Part shown: positions 1 through 6,967 of the stretch, one piece after another
How positions within the stretch are numbered: position 1 is the first letter of the stretch
Layout: each line of letters opens with the position of its first letter
From: CAZFQG01 sp964520785
Lineage (GTDB): Bacteria; Planctomycetota; Planctomycetia; Pirellulales; Thermoguttaceae
Reading direction: 5' to 3'
Length of the DNA stretch: 8,532 nucleotides
Assembly: GCA_964520785.1 (NCBI GenBank)
Contig: CAZFQG010000233.1
Coordinates: 1-8,532 of the forward strand
The notes under the pieces: generated by a model
Databases searched by the model: none
The model's input: only the letters and a program-made list of their open reading frames with translations
What the model was told of the DNA's origin: nothing
Made by a program: the position numbers and the translations under genes

Positions 1-412
1 TTCGTTTTGCGCGTTCTCGTTTGGCGGTTTTCTCGGTAGACGCTAGACACACGCATTTAACTCGTTGCCAGGAAAAGACTTGCCGTGTCTAACCTATCGC
101 TGGACACAAACGAGACGCAGACGGGATGGCCGGAACCGAGATGCCAAGACGCTGAACCCCTCTTCGCATTCCCGGCAAGCCCGACCCCAGCGAGAATATC
201 ACCTTAAAGATGTAACCAATAACCCCCACCCGAGTGATTTCACTGATTGTCGGCACATCCTCAGCAGAATCCAGCCAAAAATCCCCTAAACCGCTCAGAC
301 TGACGACAGAAGACGCCCTGATGCAATTCAAAATGTGCGATCCAAGGCTCCTGGTCAACCAAAAAATAAACCAGCATAGCCAGCCCGGGAGCGGCGTTTT
401 TTGTACCGGGCG
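1..412. other. Gene-poor region, no supported gene
   Basis: I see no gene here that I can defend. The open frames are short, have poor or absent ribosome binding sites and encode no recognisable domain. The longest minus-strand frame would need a TTG start at 356-358 and gives a low-complexity 89-residue peptide with one short hydrophobic stretch. Base composition changes along the stretch: about 60-190 is mixed to GC-rich, while about 190-400 is visibly richer in A and T than the coding genes further right. With the direct repeats and the tRNA fragment that follow, this could be the decayed flank of an integrated element, but that is inference. Confidence 0.55.
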
Positions 413-462
413 TTGTACGAAACGTGTTACAAAAAGTGGTACGAAAAAGTGGTACGAGCGAG
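413..462. repeat. Four degenerate 12-13 bp direct repeats
   Basis: Four head-to-tail units share the pattern TGGTACGAAAAAG. They lie at 413-424 (TTGTACGAAACG), 425-436 (TGTTACAAAAAG), 437-449 (TGGTACGAAAAAG) and 450-462 (TGGTACGAGCGAG). The last two junctions contain a perfect 14-base match, AAAAAGTGGTACGA, at 431-444 and again at 444-457. A related TTGTACC occurs just before, at 401-407. The array ends 33 bp from the tRNA fragment at 496-537. Iterated short direct repeats close to a tRNA-borne attachment core resemble arm-type sites of tyrosine-recombinase elements. They could equally be an iteron-like protein-binding array or a chance short tandem duplication. What is seen is only the repetition; the function is inferred. 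Confidence 0.6.
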
Positions 463-495
463 TTTTCGTAAGTGCTTGCTAGAAAAAAACTAAAT

Positions 496-537
496 TACGC
501 CTGGCAGGAATCGAACCTGCGACCTACGGATTGGTAA
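496..537 (-). tRNA. tRNA 3'-half fragment (pseudo-tRNA), possible att core
   Basis: Read on the minus strand, this has everything expected of the 3' half of a tRNA. There is a 7-base loop TTACCAA (531-537), the 3' strand of the anticodon stem TCCGT (526-530), a 5-base variable loop AGGTC (521-525) and a perfect T arm with 5-bp stem GCAGG/CCTGC around TTCGATT (504-520). The acceptor strand CAGGCGT (497-503) and discriminator A (496) follow. No CCA is encoded. The 5' half is absent: to the right of 537 there is no D arm and no ACGCCTG to pair with the acceptor strand. The 31:39 pair would be a C-T mismatch, suggesting the true match ends near 531, inside the anticodon loop. Read literally the anticodon would be ACC, but since this part is probably beyond the break I do not assign an amino acid. 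Such 3'-half copies are typical of attachment sites left by tRNA-targeting integrases. Confidence 0.6.
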
Positions 538-707
538 GCCGTGAGAAGACTGGCGAAGTAGGAGGACAACATCAAAACGCCTTCTTCATGTCAAAGAGTT
601 TTTGTTCTCAACTCAACTCCCGGAATTGCCGAAGAAGGTAGCGGGACTGTATCACTTGTAGTGATTATAGCGATCATAAGTAAAATGGGCAAGATTTTCA
701 GCCAGTC
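538..707. other. Intergenic region upstream of the small lipoprotein gene
   Basis: No gene is seen. The stretch has an 8-bp inverted repeat, CCTTCTTC (580-587) and GAAGAAGG (631-638), 43 bp apart. It also has a small perfect hairpin, ATCAC-ttgta-GTGAT (651-665), followed by overlapping palindromic pieces (TTAT 665-668 / ATAA 676-679). A TAAAAT at 681-686 with TTGTAG at 656-661 (19-bp spacer) could be a weak sigma-70-like promoter for the gene at 721, but planctomycete promoters are poorly defined and this is only a suggestion. Confidence 0.35.
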
Positions 708-711
708 GGAG
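708..711 (+). promoter_or_regulatory. Ribosome binding site deciding a GTG start
   Basis: GGAG lies 9 bases before the GTG at 721. An in-frame TGA at 712-714 sits between this site and the GTG, so translation in this frame cannot begin further upstream. Together these two observations fix GTG 721 as the start of the small lipoprotein gene. The competing ATG at 711-713 is in a different frame and overlaps the binding site itself. Confidence 0.6.
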
Positions 712-720
712 TGATGTTTC

Positions 721-1176
721 GTGAGATTCCTCGTCGCCTTGACCGCCGTCGTCATCCTTTCGGCCAGTTCCTGTGGCTGCCGAATGTGTGCCGATCCTTA
801 CGATTACTGCCAGCCGACCTTCACCGGAGAATACGGGCAACAATGCTGTCCCACATACCGTGCCGGCTCCGTACTCACCCCCAATTGCCCCGGGTGCGAG
901 CAATGCGGGCATATTGCCCCAGACGCGGGTTGTTCTGACTGCGGTCCCATCCCTGCGGAAGCCGCGATGTTCGAAGAACCCTACACTGAACCAACCGTCG
1001 CACCGGCCCCGGCCGCGCGACCGAAGCCGATTCCCCGCGCGACGGACCAGTCGTCCGCCAGGGACCCGCGATACCAGGCAAAGCCGGTTTCCTACGACGC
1101 GCCCGGTGCGAAGCAGCCTTCCACGCCGAGAAGACGCCCCGCCTTGAACGCCGGGGCGCGAATCGACGCTCACTAA
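721..1176 (+). CDS. Small exported Cys-rich protein, probable lipoprotein
   Basis: This 151-residue protein starts at GTG, with GGAG 9 bases upstream and an in-frame stop just before the start. Residues 1-17 form a signal peptide: one Arg, then a hydrophobic core LVALTAVVIL. It is followed by ASSC, a weak lipobox with Cys18 as the candidate lipidated residue. All 11 cysteines lie in residues 18-74 (18, 20, 23, 30, 42, 43, 56, 59, 62, 71, 74), many as CxxC pairs. They include CRMCADPYDYC (20-30), which resembles, from memory, small exported proteins of planctomycetes. Residues 80-151 are Pro/Ala/Arg-rich and probably disordered, with no further Cys. The Cys part may be disulfide-bonded in the periplasm or may bind metal or cofactor; no enzyme motif is visible. 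It converges on the glycosidase gene ending at 1228, with 51 bp between stops and no clear hairpin-plus-T terminator there. Its role is unknown. Confidence 0.75.
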   Translation: MRFLVALTAVVILSASSCGCRMCADPYDYCQPTFTGEYGQQCCPTYRAGSVLTPNCPGCEQCGHIAPDAGCSDCGPIPAEAAMFEEPYTEPTVAPAPAARPKPIPRATDQSSARDPRYQAKPVSYDAPGAKQPSTPRRRPALNAGARIDAH

Positions 1177-1227
1177 CCACTTCGCCGGCTACTCCCTTCG
1201 AAAACGTCTTGGAGTCCTATTCTTCGT

Positions 1228-4050
1228 TCACTGGGATTTCTTCCCGGCGTCCTTCGCGTCCTCATCACTCGGGACGTAGCTGGGGAGATTGGTAAAGCAG
1301 ATCACATCCAGGAAGGGGCCCTGCCTTGGAATGGCGTCTCGGACCCAGAAACGGATCATCGTCTCACCCTCCTCCAGATTCATCACGGGGCCCGGCTGCC
1401 AGTGCCATTTCTTCCAGATCGGTTGATTGCCGAAAATCGTCTTAGGATAGGTCCGGCCGGGAAGGCTGACGAAGAATGAATTGCTCGCCTCGTTCTCCGA
1501 CCACATTCTCGCCCAGACGCGATAGAGGCCCTTTTTCGGGACTTGAATCTTGTAATCGACATGGCATTTCTCCCAGGCCTCGAACGTTCCGTCGACCGTG
1601 GGAACGATAGAGTCAGATAGGGCACCGGCCGGCGCGGTCCTCGGTTCACTTGTCTTCGCGAAATCGCCGCTCTGGGCCGAGAACGCCGAGGCTTGGACGT
1701 ACTCGACCTGCCGCTGAGTCCGTTCCGACGTCGATTCGCCGATCATCCTCCGGACCGCTTCCGGCTCCATCCCGGAAAAAACCAGATACATTCGGCGGCC
1801 GACTTCAACCGTCGATTCTTTGTCCGTCGATTGGACCTCGATCGCTTCGCCGAAGGGACGCATCGCGACAAACCGTTCCCCCGCGACCGGCAACCGCAAA
1901 TCGGTCGATCCGGCCTTCGCCCAGACTAGCACGTAGGTGTCACCGGGCCGCGAGGCACGCGTAAACCAGTAGGCCGTCAGCGTATCGAACAGCACGTTCG
2001 GAATCGGATGGATTTCCACCAGCTCATACTCCCCTTGCTCATCGCGGAAAAGGTGGTGTTCCTGGTCGGGCGTCATGAGCTTCTCTCGTGCGGCGTCGCT
2101 CAGGCCCGGTTCATTCCGGACGTTGTTGAAGATGTGGTGCTCGCAGGCGTCGCAATCGCGATAGCATTCGGGTCCCAACGTCCGCATCATCTGTCGGTGC
2201 GCGTCGGTGAGTTTCTTCTCCGCGCGGACGTCCTCCCAGATTTTGATTACGTCCAGGCAATCCTCCCAGCGGGGATTCGCCTTGATCCGCTCCAGGGAGG
2301 GAATCAGATAGCAACACGGACAATCCCACGCCGCCGCGCGGCTGGTGACGTATTCCAATGTGTCGGGCGTGTACTCGAATCCGTAGAGCCAGCCGAACGC
2401 ACAGCGCGAGAAATCGGTCGCGCGGAGCGGCGCCGTCCGGGCGATGACCTTATAGCAGAAATCCTTGTAGACCGCCGCGTCCACCGCGTCGTAAGCGTTG
2501 CTTCGCGGGTTCATGTGCCAACTATAGTGGCCGTTGACGGCCGCCTCGCAGAGGGCCGGTACTGGGTCGAGCAGGCGAAACACGCGGAGTTGGGCGTTCG
2601 GAACGTGGTGCCAAAGTGGATCCGGCACGTCCTCCGCTCCGTCGAAGTAGATCATATCGAACGGCCCCCCTTGGGCATGAATCTTGGCGAAACGGCGCGC
2701 CGTTTCGTCCTGAATATCGTTATCCTGTGCGTACCGGATGAACAGCGGCCACGAATCGACGTCCAACAGGGCCATTGGCGCCTTCGCGTCGTGGGCGGCC
2801 GCCGTGGTCTGGAGATGCCCACGCTCGCAGCCGGTGAATCGGAAGGGAGGCTCGGTCGTGTAGTCCTTGTAACAAACGAGTTCCCGGCCCAGCTTGAGAA
2901 TGCACCGCCCCGCGTCCCTGGTACAACCGGCGGGGTTCTCGTTGACGGTGAGCGTATCGGCGTTCTCATCGACCGGTTCAGCCAACGTGAAATGCCGCAC
3001 CTTGCCGAGGCGGTCGTCGGGGATCGGGGTCACATAGGCGTCCTGTTTGGTCGCCTTGCAGTAATGCAGGTGCAAACCTGACTTCAGCCCCGCGGCGTGG
3101 ATCCGATCAACGACCGCCTTCAGGTCAGCCATGCCGTTCGGATACCGATCGTTCCACGTATAGTGTCCCGGGCCGCTGCTGAAATCACTCCAGTTGATCT
3201 TTAGAATCCGGAACCCGCCCCGTTTGGCCATTTCGATGTACTGGTCGATATTGGCGGTCGTCGCGCCGCTGACCTCCAGCCACGACGCGCTTTGCGCGGA
3301 ATCGCGGCGGAACTTGGCACCGGGCGGCATTCCGTAATCGCGCTCGACGATCTCCATCACATCGAGGAACGGATCCGCCGGGTCGAGGAAGTCGATTCCC
3401 TCCGGACGTGAGAACCCGAACAGCACGACCTCGGCCCCTTCGAGACAGACCGCCTTCTCGGCGAAGCCGCGGATCACGAAATGATCCCGCTCGGCGAGCC
3501 GCTCGGCCGACATCGCGTCGAAGACCTCCGGCCGGCTCTCGTCGATGGTGAGCGCCCGGGGCAAGATCACGGCGTCGGTGGCCGGATTGGCCGCACAGAG
3601 ACAGACGCCGAAGCGGTCGTCATAGATCGCGTTGATCCAGTAGCCGACATGGGGTTTGGGCTTAACGGCCAGCCGCATGAACTCGATGCGATCTACCGGC
3701 TCTCCAGTGAGGGACGCCAGTTTGAAGGCGAGGTATTCCTTCTTCTTCGTGATATCGAAGACCGCCGTAATGCCGGCCTTTTCGAAGCCGACGGTCATAC
3801 GGTTCGCTTCGAGCATAACCGACGTAGCCGGAAACTCTTCCTCGCCGCGGAAGACCATGGCGATCGGTTCCTTCGCGGCGGCGGCCGCGGCAAGTTCAAT
3901 GCCATCCGGTTTGCAGGTGAGACTTGTGAGCTTCGCATCCTCGGAGATGGACAGCCGAAGATTGCCCGTTTCAAGCACATTGGCCGATCGGGCGGATTCG
4001 CCCAACCCGAGCCATCCAATGAGGATAGCGACGTACGCGGCGGTTTTCAT
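1228..4050 (-). CDS. Secreted alpha-galactosidase-like glycosidase with CBM-like C-terminus
   Basis: This 940-residue protein has a signal peptide at residues 1-23 (hydrophobic core AYVAILIGWLGLG, likely cleaved after ARSA). Residues 24 to about 225 look like a beta-sandwich. From about 255 to 590 the pattern is a TIM barrel like clan GH-D (GH27/GH36) or GH31 enzymes: LKINWSDF (283-290), a Gly-His-Tyr-x-Trp then Tyr-Pro-Asn-Gly segment (295-306), GLKSGLHLHY (321-330) and FDMIYFDGAED (464-474). Asp470 is the best candidate catalytic nucleophile by position, and Asp289 lies at an earlier strand end. An insert of about 80 residues (349-430) interrupts the barrel. Residues 675-760 look like a second beta-sandwich, and about 785-920 like a CBM6/35-type domain (GLYRVWARMW, 841-850; LDVICFTN, 914-921). 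The ATG has AAGGA 8 bases upstream. It follows another secreted glycosidase-like gene by 52 bp, suggesting co-expression. Substrate unknown; the alpha-galactosidase likeness is of fold type only. Confidence 0.85.
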   Translation of the reverse strand: MKTAAYVAILIGWLGLGESARSANVLETGNLRLSISEDAKLTSLTCKPDGIELAAAAAAKEPIAMVFRGEEEFPATSVMLEANRMTVGFEKAGITAVFDITKKKEYLAFKLASLTGEPVDRIEFMRLAVKPKPHVGYWINAIYDDRFGVCLCAANPATDAVILPRALTIDESRPEVFDAMSAERLAERDHFVIRGFAEKAVCLEGAEVVLFGFSRPEGIDFLDPADPFLDVMEIVERDYGMPPGAKFRRDSAQSASWLEVSGATTANIDQYIEMAKRGGFRILKINWSDFSSGPGHYTWNDRYPNGMADLKAVVDRIHAAGLKSGLHLHYCKATKQDAYVTPIPDDRLGKVRHFTLAEPVDENADTLTVNENPAGCTRDAGRCILKLGRELVCYKDYTTEPPFRFTGCERGHLQTTAAAHDAKAPMALLDVDSWPLFIRYAQDNDIQDETARRFAKIHAQGGPFDMIYFDGAEDVPDPLWHHVPNAQLRVFRLLDPVPALCEAAVNGHYSWHMNPRSNAYDAVDAAVYKDFCYKVIARTAPLRATDFSRCAFGWLYGFEYTPDTLEYVTSRAAAWDCPCCYLIPSLERIKANPRWEDCLDVIKIWEDVRAEKKLTDAHRQMMRTLGPECYRDCDACEHHIFNNVRNEPGLSDAAREKLMTPDQEHHLFRDEQGEYELVEIHPIPNVLFDTLTAYWFTRASRPGDTYVLVWAKAGSTDLRLPVAGERFVAMRPFGEAIEVQSTDKESTVEVGRRMYLVFSGMEPEAVRRMIGESTSERTQRQVEYVQASAFSAQSGDFAKTSEPRTAPAGALSDSIVPTVDGTFEAWEKCHVDYKIQVPKKGLYRVWARMWSENEASNSFFVSLPGRTYPKTIFGNQPIWKKWHWQPGPVMNLEEGETMIRFWVRDAIPRQGPFLDVICFTNLPSYVPSDEDAKDAGKKSQ

Positions 4051-4058
4051 CGTTTCAG

Positions 4059-4063
4059 TCCTT
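4059..4063 (-). promoter_or_regulatory. Ribosome binding site of the downstream glycosidase gene
   Basis: On the minus strand AAGGA lies 8 bases before the ATG at 4048-4050. It sits inside the 52-bp gap after the preceding gene, so the second gene has its own strong initiation site rather than relying on translational coupling. It supports ATG 4050 as the start, which also gives a well-formed signal peptide. Confidence 0.6.
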
Positions 4064-4102
4064 GTTATGCCTTGAGATGACCTGAACGTGGCGGTTGGAA
4101 AC

Positions 4103-6862
4103 TCACTTCGCCAGTTCTTCGTTGAGTGTCTTTTCCAGCAGCCCGATCTTGTATCGAATCAACGGCCCATTGAACAACCCGCCCCGGCGGGCCCCCATCG
4201 CCTGCCCGGCCGCGCCGAACCGCGAGTCGGCTTCACAGAGGACCAGCGCGGCCTTGGCGTTCTCCAGTTCGTCCTCACCAATGGCGATCAACCGCCGGCG
4301 TAGCTTCTGGCGATCCTCCTTCGTGGTCGCCTTCTGGTAGGCGTCGCGGAACGGAATCCAACGGAGCAGATTCCGCATCGTATGCACCGTCCGCCGCATC
4401 ATCTCGACGACCCGCGTCTCCGAGTCGAGTTCGCCGACCTTACTCGGATCGGCCAGTGGCGCGGCCCGGCGCAGCTCCTCTTCCGCGGCGAATAGTTCTT
4501 TCTCCATCTTACTAAAACACGCCTCGGCCCCCTCCGGCCCCCAAGGGGCGGTCCAGTTGAGGTCGTTCACCCACGCGCGCCAGGGCGTATCGGACTTGTT
4601 CCCCGGCTCCAGCCAGAGCGGATGCGACGGTCCTTTCTGGATCGGTCCCCCGGGACAGCGGCAGAGCGTGTTGGAATAGGGGTACTCGCGAATCGCTGCG
4701 GTGACGTGGTTCCAAGCCCTTTTGACGTGTGGCGTCGTACCCGCGCCGAAGTCGCGCGCGATGATCTTGTCGAGCAGTTCTTCGAACTCCGGCGCGCCGC
4801 TCCAGCAGTTCCAGAGCATGATATCCACCGGGCGCGAAGGCGTGTATCCATAGTGGTTGTACGTCCCCCATATCCCCCACAGGTCGTACTTCGCAAGTGC
4901 CTCCATCCGCAGATACCACCGCTCCATGCAGGGGACGTACGGTACGCACAGGAACTCCTGGCTGGCCCCCGATTCCGTCTTGGCCATCGCTCGGAGGCCG
5001 TGCGTCTTGGCTCTGGCGAACTGGCTTTCGAAGAGCTTGGGTGGTCCGATCGTGGTGATGTTGTAGTCGGTGGTGATATGTTTCACGCCGGCCCTTTCAA
5101 TCTCGGTCCCCTGGCTGAACCCGGAGAGCATGATGACGTCCGGCGGCAGTCGACCGATTGCCGATTCAACCCATTCGGGACTGGAAAGACAGTAGCTCCA
5201 GGCAATCATCCGAGCCTCGGGGTTTCCCGCCTTCATTCCGCGGTGGAGGATTTCGAACAGCTCGACGACGATGTCCTCCGTCTTCCGCGGTTTACAGCGC
5301 GGACACCGGTCGCGGCCGCTCATGCCGCAGTGGCGGAACCCTTCCGTGTCGAAGATCACGACCGTTCCCCACAACCCGGGAACCGCCTCGAACAACCCGC
5401 GGACGGTCTCCTCGATGAACTCGCGGACCCGCGGAACGCTCGTACACATGGCGTTGCCCCAGTCGGTCCCGCGGTATTGGGGGTATTTCTGATAGAACGA
5501 CTCGGGAACCGGGTGGGCGTAGTTGCTCACGAGATAAATAACAACGTCGATACCGTACCGCTTCGCCCGGTCCACGATATCGCGGAGTCGTTCGAAACGC
5601 CGGAAAGTGGCCGGGTCGTTCAACTCCGGAAATACCTTCGAATCCGCCACCCCCTCTTCCAGATTGAAGTGAATCCAGATGGCATTGAAGCCGTGATGCG
5701 ACAGGCGGGACAACATGCCGTCGCCGTAGGCCGTCGGATGCGATGATTCGGCGTGCCCCAATTCGACGATCCCCCCCATGCACGACACGCGCAGCGCATA
5801 CTTGGCGTTGCGGTCCGTGATTCCGTGCTTGAGGCAGGCCGCATCGCGGAAACGCATCAGCTCCTGGATGTAGTAGACGCCTCGCATTACGCCGCGCGGC
5901 GTCGCACCGAGAATCCGAATCGAGTCGGGCTTCACCTCAATACGGTACCCTTCCGCCGTGTCGATCTTCTGCAGAAACTCCGCGTCCGTGTTCACGACGA
6001 GTTCGATCTTCTTCGCGCCGGCGTCCGGAAGGCCGGAGCCGGTGGCAAGCTCCACCCCCGCTCGTTTCGCGAAGAACTGCCTCAAGTCGTCCGCCGCCGT
6101 CTCCAAAACTCCTTCGGGGTCGGGCGTGTAGTCGATACTCCAGCTTGAGTCCACGGCGGTTTCATCCGCGCCGGGTTGGGGGGCACCGCCAAGGGGCTTC
6201 GCATCCTCACCGGCATGATAGGGCAGCGACATCTGTTTGATGTGATGGAACGTCGGCTGCTCGCGCCGGCTCTTCAAATCGTCTTGGGGCCGGTCGGTCA
6301 ATAGGTGATAAGACGGGCGGAACGTGGCCGATTCCTTTCCTTCCCCCCGCGGTCGCGGTCCAAAGACGAGATAATGGTCCTCGGGCAATCGCCCCCGTGC
6401 CGCGCGGACTTCGAAATGCACGGTCTGCCCCTCCGTAACCGGGCGCGGCTCAATCGTGATCGGTTCCAAGTACTCGTAGAGGGAGAGGACCTTTTCGCAC
6501 GTCAAGCTTCCCACTCCCAGATCGGACTTGCCTTCCGACGTACCGAAACGGACCTCCAGCGGTCCGGGATGGCCGTCGCGCGAGAGCTTCAGCGCCACGC
6601 CGCGCAGCTCCTTCGCCCCCGAGGGGATGACGAACGTACCGCGCAAGTAGGTTTCCGGCCTGGCATCCACCCGGTGTTGCACGCACGGATCGCCCCCCAC
6701 GTACGGCAACATCGGGTGGCGCGAGGGGGTCTTGCTCCGTAGATCGTATTCGTAGTCAAATACGGCGGTGTCCGTTTCCGAAAGCTGCCCGGCCTTGGCG
6801 CCGTGGAGGCCAACATGCGATGGAATTACCAGAAGAAGCAGGGCAAATGACAGTGATCGCAT
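4103..6862 (-). CDS. Secreted GH20/GH67-like glycoside hydrolase family protein
   Basis: This 919-residue protein has a signal peptide at residues 1-24 (core LSFALLLLVI, likely cleavage after GAKA). Residues about 30-190 form a beta-rich domain (LKLSRDGHPGPLEVRFG, 91-107). Residues about 240-340 match the alpha/beta domain that precedes the barrel in GH20 and GH67 enzymes: EGYRIEV (304-310), then IRILGATPRGVMRGVYYIQE (315-334). A TIM barrel follows from about 355 to 700, with strands readable as ALRVSCMGG (356-364), FNAIWIHFN (392-400), IDVVIYLVSNY (438-448), TVVIFDTEGF (500-509), ARMIAWSYC (550-558), DVIMLSGFSQ (575-584) and LWGIWGTYNHYG (661-672). Asp505 and Glu507, at the end of the fourth strand where GH20 enzymes carry their acidic pair, are the likely catalytic residues. 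They are followed by HC (511-512) and CPRC (520-523), a possible metal-binding loop. The rest is mostly helical. It probably hydrolyses a glycan outside the cytoplasm together with the gene 52 bp downstream. Exact family and substrate are not resolved. Confidence 0.85.
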   Translation of the reverse strand: MRSLSFALLLLVIPSHVGLHGAKAGQLSETDTAVFDYEYDLRSKTPSRHPMLPYVGGDPCVQHRVDARPETYLRGTFVIPSGAKELRGVALKLSRDGHPGPLEVRFGTSEGKSDLGVGSLTCEKVLSLYEYLEPITIEPRPVTEGQTVHFEVRAARGRLPEDHYLVFGPRPRGEGKESATFRPSYHLLTDRPQDDLKSRREQPTFHHIKQMSLPYHAGEDAKPLGGAPQPGADETAVDSSWSIDYTPDPEGVLETAADDLRQFFAKRAGVELATGSGLPDAGAKKIELVVNTDAEFLQKIDTAEGYRIEVKPDSIRILGATPRGVMRGVYYIQELMRFRDAACLKHGITDRNAKYALRVSCMGGIVELGHAESSHPTAYGDGMLSRLSHHGFNAIWIHFNLEEGVADSKVFPELNDPATFRRFERLRDIVDRAKRYGIDVVIYLVSNYAHPVPESFYQKYPQYRGTDWGNAMCTSVPRVREFIEETVRGLFEAVPGLWGTVVIFDTEGFRHCGMSGRDRCPRCKPRKTEDIVVELFEILHRGMKAGNPEARMIAWSYCLSSPEWVESAIGRLPPDVIMLSGFSQGTEIERAGVKHITTDYNITTIGPPKLFESQFARAKTHGLRAMAKTESGASQEFLCVPYVPCMERWYLRMEALAKYDLWGIWGTYNHYGYTPSRPVDIMLWNCWSGAPEFEELLDKIIARDFGAGTTPHVKRAWNHVTAAIREYPYSNTLCRCPGGPIQKGPSHPLWLEPGNKSDTPWRAWVNDLNWTAPWGPEGAEACFSKMEKELFAAEEELRRAAPLADPSKVGELDSETRVVEMMRRTVHTMRNLLRWIPFRDAYQKATTKEDRQKLRRRLIAIGEDELENAKAALVLCEADSRFGAAGQAMGARRGGLFNGPLIRYKIGLLEKTLNEELAK

Positions 6863-6967
6863 GGGAGCGCTCTCTCGTTTCTGGCAGGGACAATAGTGGA
6901 GTCGGTCTCAATGGAAGCGGCGGCACCGTCGGGAAATGCCAATGCGGCACGGGCGAGGCTGCCGATC

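Noticed and set aside
89..358. Minus-strand 89-residue open frame in the gene-poor left end
   Set aside because: It needs a TTG start without a good ribosome binding site, has no domain or clear signal peptide, and ends in a low-complexity Arg-rich tail.
413..462. A CRISPR array
   Set aside because: The repeats are only 12-13 bp and directly abut one another with no unique spacers.
496..600. A complete tRNA gene on the minus strand
   Set aside because: Past the anticodon loop there is no D arm and no partner for the acceptor strand, and the last anticodon-stem pair is mismatched; only the 3' half is supported.
652..1173. Minus-strand 173-residue open frame opposite the small lipoprotein gene
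   Set aside because: It is Arg/Gly-rich without motifs, while the plus strand has an RBS, start, signal peptide and ordered Cys pattern. The plus-strand reading is far better supported.
1177..1227. Bidirectional terminator between the convergent genes
   Set aside because: The only inverted repeat is ACTCC (1191-1195) with GGAGT (1211-1215), a 5-bp stem with a 15-base loop and no T run, too weak to call.
2008..3081. A 357-residue plus-strand open frame opposite the alpha-galactosidase-like gene
   Set aside because: It lies fully antisense to a protein with clear signal peptide, barrel motifs and ribosome binding site. Its translation is Arg/Val/Gly-rich without domains, as expected from the complementary frame of GC-rich coding DNA.
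3481..4080. A 199-residue plus-strand open frame over the 5' end of the alpha-galactosidase-like gene
   Set aside because: Its sequence is the reverse complement of the N-terminal beta-sandwich and signal-peptide coding region and it shows no motif of its own.
4622..5746. A 374-residue plus-strand open frame opposite the GH20-like gene
   Set aside because: Same reasoning: antisense to the barrel-coding part, no recognisable domain, no convincing ribosome binding site. It is an antisense shadow of the GH20-like gene.
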